Translations under genes and position numbers: made by a program
NCBI GenBank assembly: GCA_914767885.1
Contig: CAJZBQ010000022.1
Location: forward strand, 310,001-374,000
DNA length: 64,000 nt
Direction: 5' to 3'
Source of the DNA: Blepharisma stoltei
Taxonomy: Eukaryota > Ciliophora > Heterotrichea > Heterotrichida > Blepharismidae
The notes under the pieces: model-generated
Seen by the model: only the letters and a program-made list of their open reading frames with translations
Databases searched by the model: none
Told to the model about the DNA's origin: nothing
Part shown: positions 50,816 to 62,299 of the stretch, piece by piece
Position numbering within the stretch: position 1 is the first letter of the stretch
Layout: each line of letters begins with the position of its first letter

Positions 50816-52150
50816 ATGGAACGAAAGTTCTATAATGGGCAGTTGGTTTGGGCAAAAATAAAAACTTATCCATGGTGGCCAGCCATTGTATTATTAAATT
50901 AGGTTGGTAAAGTTGAACAAATAAATTTAGCAGAAACAGATGAAGAGCCCGAATATCAAGATGAAATTACTGTTAATTTTATAGGTGAGAACACACAGTA
51001 ATATCTATGCAGCGCTGCATTAGACACAAAAGAGGTTATGGATTATGAAGAAAACTACAAGCAATACAGCAACGTGAAGCAAAAAGTATTTATTATTTAG
51101 AAACTTAAAAATTGCATTTTGATTGCTGATAAATTTTTATCAAAAGAACTCGATATTTCAGACTTAGTGGAAATAAATAGCCATTTATCGGATTATGTAG
51201 AAAAGTTCATTCCAAAATCAGATGAATCTGAACCTTCCTCTTCTCAGTCTGAGTCTGAATCTGAAGATGAGCCAGAGCCGAAAAAAATCCAAAAAATTGA
51301 TGAACCAGAAAACAATGGTAAAAATAGATTAAAAGAAGTTAGCAAACAGCTAGAGTCAAAAATTTCTCTGAGTGGAAAAGCAGCTGAGAATAGCCGTAAA
51401 AGAGAATTTGACAATATTAGTGCAAAAATCAACGATCTACGAAAAGGGCTATGCACCTATTTAAATGATGATGAGGAAACTAAAGAGCCACTTTGTCCAA
51501 TAAATGATATTTGTGATTATTTATCTTATTTAATTCAAAATACTCCTGATAGCTCGTTATTGGAATCTTCAAAAATTTTAAAAGCTTTTAAGCTTTTTAA
51601 ATCAGATCATATTAGCAGTCCAAATCAAAATTTAAGGTCTTTATCTGATATTTGTTACAAGCTGTATTTATTTTGAAAAAGACATATTATTAACGAAAGC
51701 ATTAAAAGCTTAATTGCTTCTCCAGTAAAAGCATCTTCAGCTAAAGCTTCTCCAGCTAAGTCTTCTCCTACTAAAGCTTCTTCAAAACCTAAGTCACAAG
51801 AAAAAAAATATACGCCAAAAAAGGCACCTGCAAAAAAAAACTCTAAAAAATCTCCTAAAAAAGTGGAAAAAGAAGAAGCAAAGCAAACCCATAAACCTTC
51901 ATCCATTGGTACTACAGATTTTGAATTAAGAAAAAAAGTATGCAGAAAAATCGCCAAAATAATTGAAGATAGAGGGATCCCCAAAAATCAGTCTCAAGAT
52001 CATGCACTTGAATTAGAAAAAATTATAAGGGCAAAGGATCCACATATGAAAGAGAAATATGTTGAAGCTTTTAAAGAGCTAAGAAAAAAGCTAACGAATG
52101 AAGGAAGAGATATTAGTGATATTATAAAAGAGTGTGAGAGGGATTTATAA
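50816..52150 (+). CDS. PWWP + TFIIS-N-like + TFIIS-central-like protein
   Basis: 429 aa after three 15-nt introns; one UGA = Trp. PWWP at residues ~1-90 (GQLVWAK...YPWWPAI). The acidic linker (SESESEDEPEP) is followed by a TFIIS-N/LEDGF-like helical region (~160-255) ending in DICYKLYLFWKRHIINESIKSL. Next is a Lys/Ala/Ser/Pro linker, then a region like the TFIIS central domain (FELRKKVCRKIAKIIED ... MKEKYVEAFKELRKKLT). This suggests a transcription-elongation or chromatin factor. Intron positions match the preceding gene, showing recent duplication of the N-terminal half. Confidence 0.85.
50888..50902 (+). other. 15-nt intron (PWWP-TFIIS gene, 1)
   Basis: GTATTATTAAATTAG; joins WWPAI to VGKVEQ. 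Confidence 0.9.
50998..51012 (+). other. 15-nt intron (PWWP-TFIIS gene, 2)
   Basis: GTAATATCTATGCAG; joins IGENTH to AALDTKEV. Confidence 0.9.
51086..51100 (+). other. 15-nt intron (PWWP-TFIIS gene, 3)
   Basis: GTATTTATTATTTAG; joins NVKQK to KLKNCILIADKF. Confidence 0.9.
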
Positions 52151-52343
52151 TAATTAAGTATTTTATTGCGGGGTAATTTTGCATTATATAAGGAGGTAAG
52201 CATCAATAGTTAATCCAATTTTTATTTTTCTTTTGTCTATGATCAGAATAGAATTCCAGCTAAAATAAGATTAAATAATAATTTGCTTCCTTTATTAATT
52301 GAATTTACTGGATTGTTTGACATTAATTATAGTGAGTAAAACA

Positions 52344-54062
52344 ATGGATCTCGCATTAAATGATCTCCTTAATGATCACCAAATCAAAGATATTTTTCAT
52401 AAAGAATCCCAAAAACAAAACATTACAGTTGATGGCATGCTTCCAACAATTCTTGACAGAATTTCATCATTATATGGGCTTGATTTAGAAGGAGCTCAAG
52501 ATTATTTCAGGAATCGCATTAATTTTGATGACGAAGAAGATATTATAGACCCATTGTAAGTTCTATTCAGAATGATAACTTGGGAACAATTCCAATTAAG
52601 ACTTGCTAATTTTTTAGCATATATTACAGGGACTGGTGAAACAGTTATAAAAAATATAAAGAAGAGATCATCAAAACTCATAAAAAATACCCCAGCTACT
52701 GTAATTGAAAAAACCAATGAAAGCCGCTTTATAAGAAAAGGGACTCCAAGGATTATAAAGAGATCAATAAAAGCTAGAAATTCAGAGTCACCTCCTAAAG
52801 TTTATTATGAAAAGCCGCAAGAACAACGGTCTTGAATATCCCCTTATTTAAACGAATATTTTGAAGACCTAGTCGCAATTTTCCAGCAGCTTGACACAAA
52901 AAACCAGGGCATGATTGATGCAGGTGAGCTTAAAGAAGGCTTGAGAATGCTATTAAAAATCATGAAAGTAAAGAAAGATGGAGATTTGTTTTTGTTTGAT
53001 AGAATGATAGAAAACAGATTTAAATTAATTCAACCAAACTCAAAAACGAGCTATAGCAAGGTGTCTTTGTATAGTATGATTGAAATTATTGAAGAGTGGG
53101 CATTAAAAGAGTCTTATAATAAAAATTCATTGAGGGAAGAACTAAAGAGCTCTATTGATGAGTATCAAGAGCTACTACAACAATTTCCTGCAGAAGAGGC
53201 AAAAGAAATTAGAGAATTAGTGAATTCTCTTAAAGAAATTGAAAAGAATTTATATGAATCTAAACCAGCCCAAGACTCTATGAGAGAAAAGCAAATAAAA
53301 GGATTGAAATTTATTTTCAATTTTTATGCAAGGCAGACCCAAATGTTTGGAAAATCGCCAACTTTTGATGAGCTAACAAAGATTAATAATATTTGAAACA
53401 TCGGAAAATTTTTCAAATTCTGCACCGATTTCGGAATTATGGGCAAGCAAAATCAGTCAAGAAAGCTCTCCAAATCTGATTTAACACAAATTTTTCAAGT
53501 CTCTGCTGAAAATTCTTTAGCGATGAATGAAACCTCATTTATGGTAAAAGTCATTTAGAAAGCCCTTGACCAAATAGCAGATCTGTATTATAATAATCAA
53601 TTTGATGCCCTTATGGGTGAGCACACAAGTAGTCTCAGTCTTGATTCCAAAAAATCCCTTCTTTATCAATTTCTTGATTGCGGCGATTCTTCAATCTATA
53701 TGCAAAAAGTTAAAGGCTTTGGTCTACCATTCAGTAGCCAAAAAGAAGGCTTTCGAATTGATCCCAATGATTTAAGCAAAAATTATAAGCCAAAAATATC
53801 TGAAAAGCGAAAACAGCTGCTTCGACAATGAAAACAAAAAAAATTGACCCCAGATTTAAGGATTGAAAAATCACTTAAATTTCAAGAAAAAGGAGAAAAA
53901 TCAATTATCGAGCCTAGAGAAAGAATACGATTAAACCGATCCGAAGAAATCCCTGAGCAAGAAAGCATTACTTGGAATCAGTTGAACTATATGGACTTAA
54001 ATAAATATTTAAAAGAAGAAGAATTCCAAATGCTTTTGCAAGAAGACGAAGAATTTTTGTAA
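52344..54062 (+). CDS. EF-hand-like cytoskeletal protein, unrecognised
   Basis: 562 aa after two 15-nt introns; UGA = Trp at three sites. Residues ~160-200 contain an EF-hand-like segment (FQQLDTKNQGMIDAGELKEGL) with loop D-x-K-x-Q-x-M-x-x-x-E, so calcium binding may be weak. A second possible helix-loop-helix lies near MGKQNQSRKLSKSDLTQIFQ. The C-terminus is charged and helical. The family is not recognised, but EF-hand proteins with such long helical flanks are common in ciliate cortex and cilia. ATG at 52344 was preferred because the upstream in-frame codons lack ATG. Confidence 0.78.
52556..52570 (+). other. 15-nt intron (EF-hand-like gene, 1)
   Basis: GTAAGTTCTATTCAG; joins IIDPL to MITWEQF. 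Confidence 0.9.
53544..53558 (+). other. 15-nt intron (EF-hand-like gene, 2)
   Basis: GTAAAAGTCATTTAG; joins ETSFM to KALDQIAD. Confidence 0.9.
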
Positions 54063-54087
54063 TAAATTTTATAATAAATATAGAAAG

Positions 54088-54942
54088 ATGGGAGAAAAGA
54101 CAAGTTGGTGGAGCAAAGTCACCGATGCGACGTGAAATGGCTTAAAGAAGGGGGTAGGCCAAGCTGGTAAGGCTATAAGCTATGTAGGAGACAGCGTTAT
54201 GAATGCTGGAAAATGCTACATGTGCCTGAAACCTGCGGAATGTGATATTAATTGTGGACATATTTTATGTAGGGCTTGCCTGGCATTTTATGTTGAGAGC
54301 CAAGGAAACACAAAAGCAGATCAAATTGCTTGTTTTATTTGTGGAAAACAGATACCATTTGAATTTACTCAAGAATTTCTCAAAGATAATCAAGGTGCTT
54401 TAAAGGATTTGGAAGAAGAAAAAGTGCCTGCTAGAAAAATCCCAAAAGCACCTCCAAAGTTAGATTTATTCAAAAAAGATTCATCAGAAAAAAGTAGCAG
54501 TATCCCTCAGCAAGCTGGCCCAAGCAGCAAGATCCAGCCACCATTGGGTCCAATTAATTCTCAAGAAATAAAAGAGCCCAATGGTCTTCCTCAACAAAGC
54601 GAGCAACTCAATTCTCAAATTCCTTCTCTTCAAGATTTATCTGCTAAAGATTTGACCGAGAAAAAAAGCGATTCCCCTAAATCAAGCTACCCGAAAAGCA
54701 CAATTCCACCACCATTTCGTCAAAATATACCTCAAATAGGCAAAAAAGCCAGTGACTCTCTTCCAATATTTGAGCCAGCGAATAAAATTCAACCTTCAAC
54801 ATCAACATTTAATAGTTTTCCACCAATCAGAAACTTTAATGAAGGGCAAAGGCCATTAGAAGAGAGGCTTAAAGATTCGCTGCCTTCATTGGCAGATTTG
54901 TCAAGCTCAGAGTCAGAATCAAGTGAAGAGTTCAATATTTAA
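54088..54942 (+). CDS. RING-finger protein with long Ser/Pro-rich tail
   Basis: 284 aa, one exon, one UGA = Trp in TDATWNGLKKG. The N-terminal ~35 residues are amphipathic (GLKKGVGQAGKAISYVG). A C3HC4 RING follows at ~42-88: CYMC, CDINCGHILCRAC, CFICGK. The rest is Pro/Ser/Lys/Gln-rich and disordered, ending in an acidic Ser-rich tail (SLADLSSSESESSEE). Probably an E3 ubiquitin ligase or scaffold. It starts 25 bp after the previous stop. Confidence 0.8.
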
Positions 54943-55380
54943 TCTGAGTTGAAGCATTAATTAAACATTTATGTGTTATTATGTAGAAGTTCATTTTATT
55001 TTTTGAGGATTCTCTTAATTTGAGAGCTCTATCTTAAAGAATCATACGTTATGCGAATTAATAGTTTAGGTAAATATTAAAAAACTTTCAAAGTCGAATA
55101 TCCACTTTGAAATGCTATCCATATTTAAAGTATCTTTTATTTATGGATAGTTTTACATATATCAACTTTTATTAATTGGCTATATGCTTGAAGTGTGCAG
55201 ACAGTTGGAATTTTTCATAGTCGAATTCAAAGGTTAAATCGATTTCTGGTTTTGAGAACAATAAAAATAATAACTAAAGCCAAATGTATTGCAATGTCCT
55301 ACTTCAGAAGACAGTTTAGCAATAAATAATAGCAAGCTTGAGTCCAAACGGATATATTTCGATAGGAAACTATAATAAAT
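54943..55380. other. Intergenic spacer
   Basis: About 440 bp, AT-rich; nothing recognised. Confidence 0.45.
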
Positions 55381-58300
55381 ATGACTGAAAGCGAAGAAGT
55401 CCATGAATCATCTGAAAGTAGTGAAAGCCACGAAAGCAGACTAACAGAAAACATCATTTTATTCGTCTTTTTAGGCTTAATTCTCTCTTTTTTCTGCTAC
55501 CAAATCAAGAAAAGATTCAAAGTCCCAGTCGCTCCAATTTTGATTGCAGTAGGCGTTTTATACAAAGTTGGAGGCAATTATTTATACTTAGTCTCAGACG
55601 CAGTCGGTCTAATTGATCAGCTTTCCCCTGAAGTCCTAAATTTAGTTATTTTACCTCCTTTAGTATTTGAAGCATCCTTGGCAACCGATTGGTATACATT
55701 TAAAAAGGAGCTCGGGCAAATTATCCCAATGGCGACTACAATGGTTGCTTTATCATCATCTCTAGCAGCCTTTGTCATAAAAACCTTACTTGGCTATGAT
55801 TTTTCTTGGTCAGAAGCATTGCTTTTGGGCATCATTTTAATGGCTACTGATCATGTTGCAGTCGTTGCTCAACTTAAAGAAATCTATGCCAGTGAGCGAT
55901 TGGAAACTTTAATATCAGGCGAAACTTTATTGAATGAAGCAGTAGTCATTATGCTTTATAAAACAGTGCTAGCTAGCTGCCTTGGTGATGCTGAAGGGGA
56001 GCAAGCAGTTGTTACTTTATTTGCTAGGCTGACTTTTGGAGGAATAATTTTAGGGCTAGTTTTTTCAGTGCTGATGGCATGGACAATCAAGAAATTAGTT
56101 AATGATGAGGTTCATGAAACAAATTTAACACTTATAGCAACTTATATGATTTTTTATTTGGCGGATGGGACTGAACTAGAAACGTCAGGAGCTATTGGGG
56201 TAGTTACGTTTGGGCTTTTTATGTCAGCTTATGGGAAAACACTGGTCAGCCCAGCTGTTGAAGAAACCTTGCATGCTTTTTGGAAAATTTTGGCCCAAAA
56301 TATTGAATCTATTGTATTCATTATTGGTGGGATGGTTTTAGGAGCATTTGCTGTAGGCTACAGCGATCTAGAAGTTGCTGACTTTTTAGAATTTTTACTA
56401 TTATTTGTACTCCTTTATGTAATTCGAGCCATAGCTGTGCTTGCTCATTATAGCTCATACCCCTTTATAGATTTCTTTATCGAGCAAAATGTACTGGATT
56501 GTTGAACGACCAAGAGAGACTCTATTAAAGGAACGGGCTGGATATCTATATCAGGAAGTGCTAAAAAGTGGCATGTCAAAAATGGTGACAAGTCTGAAAA
56601 AAGTTGACAAGTAAACGCGCCAATTTTAAAAATGGATTTATTATTAAAATAATTTAAAACTTAAGATATTTTAAATTTTAATCAATATTTAATTATGCTA
56701 AGTACTTCTCATATGAGTCGATAAGAACTTCTTATATATTTTAAAATCACAAACCACGCACTTTGCAAATTATAGCTTTAGTCTTCATAAAAAAATTCGC
56801 ATTAAAATAAAGAAATTCTATCGAGCCGGGAAAAATGCACATTGAGCTGCAAGTTTTAGATTTTTACAGCTATTATTAATTTTAAATATTAAATTTAAAT
56901 ATATATAAATCGAAATGTTTAAAGCCAATATATAATGTGTAATTATATCTTCTGTCTAATTGGGTATCTTAAGTTTTAAATTATTTTAATAATAAATCCG
57001 GCTCGTTTGGCTTTTGAGAGATACGGGATGTCCATAAAATGAAGAACCAATATTTAATTAAAAGAAAAGAGTTAGTATCTCTTATAAATAAGAAAACATC
57101 ATGTCCTTCAGGTAACTCATAATAAGGAGCAAAAAAACCATTAAATTTGACTGTAAAAATTTTTTTTATATCACAAAAATAGAAAATTCTAGATCTCCAC
57201 AAAAATGGAAACAGTTGAGTCCTTAATAAAAAAGACCTAGTAACTAACTCCCCCCCCCCCCCTCCGTGAGCGAACAAAACCCATAGAAAAATCGCCATTT
57301 TTTGACTAAAAACCCACCCTCCGTGAGTGAACAAAAATTTTTTTAATAGAAAAAATTTTAATGGAAAAAAAATTTTGATATATAAGTGATAATTAGTATA
57401 ATGAAATCTAGAGCTAATTCTTTTTAATTTTAAACAAATTGCGTTTTAAAACATAAATTTTGCAAATTAAATTAATATTTGCTTCCCAATTTTTGCAAAT
57501 TAGGATTTTTTTAAATTTCGAAAAAAATATTTTTTTATAAAATTTATATATAAATTTATTTTAAAAAAAAAAATTAACCCCCCTCCGTGAGCGAAACAAA
57601 ATTTTTTTGTTCGCTCACGGAGGGGGGGGGGGAGTAAGCAAAATAGACGATACCAGCAATTCATCAATGCAACCTAATGGTCTAGATAATTTGCGAGAGT
57701 CTAATGAAAATAAAAAATTTCGATAAACGCTTGCTTCAATAAAAAACGGAATTGTTATGTTTATAAGTCAAAGTTCAGCCATTTAAATAAAAAAACGAAA
57801 TTCATCTCTTTTTCTCAAGAGATAACGGTTTATTAGGTGCTGCAAAAACCCGCTTAAAAAGACCGTTATATTTGTGCAAAAATTAATATAATTTCTGCAC
57901 CGATTTGCGTTGCAACACATATTAATATAGTGAAACGATGCTTTATTTTGAGCCTTATTTATATTAGATTTTATGTCTTATATAAGAGAATTTAATATGA
58001 TCTAATATTTCGAAACTATCTGCTCATGAAAATGTGAAATCGTTTGCTCAGTGAAAAAAAAATTAAACAGAGCTTATTAAAAAAAAAATTTTTTTTTTAA
58101 GAAAAATAAATTAAAATTTTTTGTTATTAAATACTTTTAGAGCAAGCTTTGCTTATTTATTGCGTTTTTTTGTACAAATAGTAACAATATTTAAGGTAAA
58201 TCATACTTATTTCAGTTTAAATTTGCCTCTTTCAGTGGCTATTAAATATATTAAATTATTAAAAAAATATATAAAATCGTTTTTCAAGACATATTCTTTC

Positions 58301-61300
58301 AAAATATATCAAAACGATGACCAAAATTTGCAATATTTTTTGGGTTAATTTCCTTAAAAAAGGGTTTTTATAGTTTTTTAATAATTTAATATATTTAATA
58401 GCCACTGAAAGAGGCAAATTTAAAACTGAAATAAGTATGATTTACCTTAAATATTGTTACTATTTGTACAAAAAAACGCAATAAATAAGCAAAGCTTGCT
58501 CTAAAAGTATTTAATAACAAAATTTTAATTTATTTTTCTTAAAAAAATAAATTTCTTTTTTAATAAGCTCTGTTTGATTTTTTTTTCACTGACTCCCCCC
58601 CCCCCTCCGTGAGCGAACAAAAAAATTTTGTTCGCTCACGGAGGGGGGTTAATTTTTTTTTTAAAAAAAATTTATATATAAATTTTTAAAAAAATATTTT
58701 TTTCGAAATTTAAAAAAATCCTAATTTGCAAAAATTGGGAAGCAAATATTAATTTAATTTGCAAAATTTATGTTTTAAAACGCAATTTGTTTAAAATTAA
58801 AAAGAATTAGCTCTAGATTTCATTATACTAATTATCACTTATATATCAAAATTTTTTTCCATTAAAATTTTTTCTATTAAAAAAAATTTTTGTTCACTCA
58901 CGGAGGGTGGGTTTTTAGTCAAAAAATGGCGATTTTTCTAATGGTTTTGTTCGCTCACGGAGGGGGGGGGGGGGGAGTGAGCAAACGATTTCACATTTTC
59001 ATGAGCAGATAGTTTCGAAATATTAGATCATATTAAATTCTCTTATATAAGACATAAAATCTAATATAAATAAGGCTCAAAATAAAGCATCGTTTCACTA
59101 TATTAATATGTGTTGCAACGCAAATCGGTGCAGAAATTATATTAATTTTTGCACAAATATAACGGTCTTTTTAAGCGGGTTTTTGCAGCACCTAATAAAC
59201 CGTTATCTCTTGAGAAAAAGAGATGAAATTCGTTTTTTACTGAGATGACTTAAACCCAATTTAGTGACATAATGATTTATTTTTTTATTAAGAGAAGCGT
59301 TTATTGATTTTTTAATATATTCAGAATGGAATTGCAAACAAGGTATAACGTCAGTTTGCTACTATATGAAACTGTCAGATCTTATTTCTAGTACATATAA
59401 GTTGCTTATTTAATAGACTTAACAGTATCATAGTTTATATAGCCAACAAGCTTTTTTCATTAAGACAAAAAAAAAAAAAATTTTTTACCGTCAAATTTAA
59501 TGGTTTTTTTGCTCCTTATTATGAGTTACCTGAAGGACATGATGTTTTTCTTATTTATAAGAGATACTAACTCTTTTCTTTTAATTAAATATTGGTTCTT
59601 CATTTTATGGACATCCCGTATCTCTCAAAAGCCAAACGAGCCAATAAATCCATTTTTAAAATTGGCGCGTTTACTTGTCAACTTTTTTCAGACTTGTCAC
59701 CATTTTTTGACAGGTCACTTTTTAGCACTTCCTGATATAGATATCCAGCCCGTTCCTTTAATAGAGTCTCTCTTGGTCGTTCAACAATCCAGTACATTTT
59801 GCTCGATAAAGAAATCTATAAAGGGATATAAACTATATCCCATTTTCAAATATGTTGGCTATGGAATTACTTTTAAAGAGCTTATAGTGGTTATCCTTGG
59901 TGGTATTAAAGGAGTCATTTCAATCACTTTGGCACTTATGGTCTTCAATAATGAGCATTTAGACGAGCATTATCGTAATATCGTTCTATTTTTCGCTTCT
60001 GCAACAGCTTGCTTTTCTATAATATTTGGCAGCGTAATAGTAAAGGAAGCAGTAAAAAGACTTGGATTAGAAGAATTGACAGCCGTCCAAGAAAATATGC
60101 TGGTAGGTGTAACTACAGCTGTGCTGCAAAATACTTCAAAACAAATTGATAAATTTAAAGGAGATAAAAACTATAGCCTTGTCAAATGGAATGAAGTACT
60201 AAATCTTACTGGATCCAGCGTTTTGACAACTCAGATGATTAAATCTACGAAGGCTGGTGCAAAATTACTTAAAAAATATCCAAAAGATTCCCCTGAAGAG
60301 CTATTGAGAAAGTATATGGAAGGATTCCAAATAGACTCAGGAGAGCTAGTTACAGAAACTAGAAGAAGATATTTGACTACACTTAAAAGGCTATATTGGC
60401 ATGAATTTGAAAATGGGCACTGCATGGGGTATACCGCACTTATTCTTATTGATTCTGCAAATCAAGCTTTAGATCAAGAAGATCACCACATGGAAGATTG
60501 GGAAAAATTCGAAAATAGTGTGTACAACCACAGTTTAATGAAATTTTATTTAAAATTCTCAAAAATCCCTATAATTGGAAAATTCTTTGTTAAACTGATG
60601 TATGAGATGATTATCGTCGCTTATGACGCTGCAAGGGTGTTCATAAGAGTCCATCATGAAGCTGAAGAACTTTTAGACCAAATGGAAGTTGATATAGACA
60701 AAGAGCTTTTTGAAAGAGTCATGGAAGAAGCTCATTCTCAGATCTTCCACTGTAAAGAGTTCGCAAAAGCTCATATAATTGACAGCTATCCAGAAATTAT
60801 CGCAGAAGTCCAAACATATGAAGTCTGTAACGCTCTTTTGTTATCTCAAAGAAAACTAATAAAAACCATTTATCATCAAGGCTTAATTCAAGAGCTTGAA
60901 TACGAAAATCTTTCTGAAACCATTGATTTGAATATAAAAAAACTGTCCCAAAGAGAAATTCCTAAGATGCCGACATTCAAAACTACCCTGAAAAACAGAT
61001 TTTTGCGGGCTTCTGATGGAGAAATTGAAGAATTATTGCCACTTATAAGGCAAAAAACTTTCAAAGCTGACGAAATTCTTTTCACTGAAGGAAGCAAGTC
61101 AAATGGCGCATATTTAATTTTAAATGGAAGAGTTAGAGAACAAAGCTCTTGGATTGACCAAGAATTGATTACTGGAAATATTGTTGGCGTACAGCATTTA
61201 TTCCCAGAGTTTAATGTCAATACAACAACAGCAACCGCACTTACAACAGTAGAAACAGCTATTTTACCAATAGAAATCATAAATAATGAAGCATTGATGC

Positions 61301-62128
61301 TTGATTTATATAAAGAAGCTGTCGAAGAATTGTTGCTTCTTAATAAAACAAATCTCGGGCTAAGTGAAGTAAAAGATGAGCATTTATTGAAAGTCGCGGG
61401 ACACTCACAGATTTTATTAGTAAAAGCGAAAGAAGTTGCTGATGTAAAGCATGGAGGCATTTTATTGCATGGGAAACTGACTCCCCCCCCCCTCCGTGAG
61501 CGAACAAAACCATTAGAAAAATCGCCATTTTTTGACCAAAAACCCACCCTCCGTGAGTGAACAAAAATTTTTTTTAATAGAAAAAATTTTAATGGAAAAA
61601 AAATTTGATATATAAGTGATAATTAGTATATAATGAAATCTAGAGCTAATTCTGTTTAATTTTAAACAAATTGCGTTTTTTAAAAAACATAAATTTTGCA
61701 AATTAAATTAATATTTGCTTCCCAATTTTTGCAAATTAGGATTTTTTTTTAAATTTCAAAAAATATATTTTTTATAAAAATTTTATATATAAATTTTTTT
61801 TAAAAAAAAAAAATTTAACCCCCTCCGTGAGCGAACAAAATTTTTTTGTTCGCTCACGGAGGGGGGGGGAGTGAATAAAAAGAGAGGCATAAAACTGATG
61901 AGACCTGATAATGAAGGACTGAGAGCAAGCGAAGACTCAATTTTTATGTCTTTTCCAAAGGAGCTTGGGGAAAATCTATCTCATATGGAAAATATCCCTG
62001 AAGCTTTCTTAGATTATTATGGGAAGTCATTTAAGGATACTGATACCTTAAAATTGGAGACAGGGAAGAAGATGATTGAAGCTTACCGTTTGAGCTCAAA
62101 GCTAGTCCCAGTTTCTTCTAATAGTTAA
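55381..62128 (+). CDS. Cation/proton exchanger with cyclic-nucleotide-binding domain (SLC9C/SOS1-like), two inserts
   Basis: 991 aa after removing a 3378-bp foldback IES and a 394-bp MITE. An acidic Ser/Glu-rich N-terminus precedes the Na+/H+ exchanger core with about 12 membrane segments (VLYKVGGNYLYL; LPPLVFEASLATDW; LMATDHVAVVAQLKE; SGETLLNEAVVIMLYK; GAIGVVTFGLFMSAYG; VVILGGIKGVISITLAL). Long cytoplasmic helices follow, then a cyclic-nucleotide-binding fold (residues ~830-930; FKADEILFTEGSKSNGAYLI). Such exchangers control pH or sodium in sperm flagella (SLC9C1) and plants (SOS1). No voltage-sensor segment is evident. Confidence 0.92.
56634..56999. mobile_element. TIR element (366 bp) nested in the foldback's left arm
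   Basis: 35-bp perfect terminal inverted repeats (GGATTTATTATTAAAATAAT...; 56634-56668 and 56965-56999). The matching right arm lacks the element and keeps only GGATTTATT. Unrelated to the C-rich MITEs. Confidence 0.82.
57245..57637. mobile_element. MITE family 1, nested in foldback (left arm)
   Basis: Element 57248-57634 with TAA on both sides. Direct unit pair at the left, hairpin at the right; long C and G tracts at the tips. Confidence 0.9.
58590..58980. mobile_element. MITE family 1, nested in foldback (right arm), with visible empty site
   Basis: Element 58593-58977, TGA on both sides (58590-58592, 58978-58980), opposite orientation to the left-arm copy. The left arm of the palindrome has the uninterrupted site (GCTCAGTGA near 58050), proving a 3-bp duplication. 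Confidence 0.92.
61478..61874. mobile_element. MITE family 1 in exchanger coding region, TGA borders
   Basis: Element 61481-61871, TGA at 61478-61480 and 61872-61874. Deleting 394 bp gives LLHGKLNKKRGIKLMRPD in frame. No TA pair at the ends does this. Confidence 0.9.
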
Positions 62129-62299
62129 GCTAAAATCAATCTAATTTAATTTTTTATATTTTTCAATTTAATCCAGTGCGCTTTTTATAAAGCTGAATAT
62201 TAAAAGCTTATTTATTCTTAACTTTATAAATTTCTGAGCAATTCCCTTACTAATTCCTCGACAATTTAAAAGCTTTGATTTTTCATTGGCTATAATAAA

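Larger units (their letters stand above)
56458..59835. mobile_element. 3.4-kb foldback IES containing other elements
   Basis: TA at both borders; deletion joins AHYSSY to PIFKYVGYG in a membrane segment. The two ends are long inverted copies: 56461-56640 with 59648-59828, 57000-57180 with 59490-59645, and inner arms 57795-58245 with 58390-59250, folding around about 58320. Element 56634-56999 and two MITEs (57248-57634, 58593-58977) interrupt single arms. ORFs at 58121-58348 and in 59500-59830 lie inside it; the latter only appears to extend the exchanger. Confidence 0.88.

Noticed and set aside
59500-59832. Apparent 110-codon N-terminal extension of the exchanger's second part
   Set aside because: The sequence is the inverted arm of the foldback IES; the true upstream partner is the exon ending at 56457.
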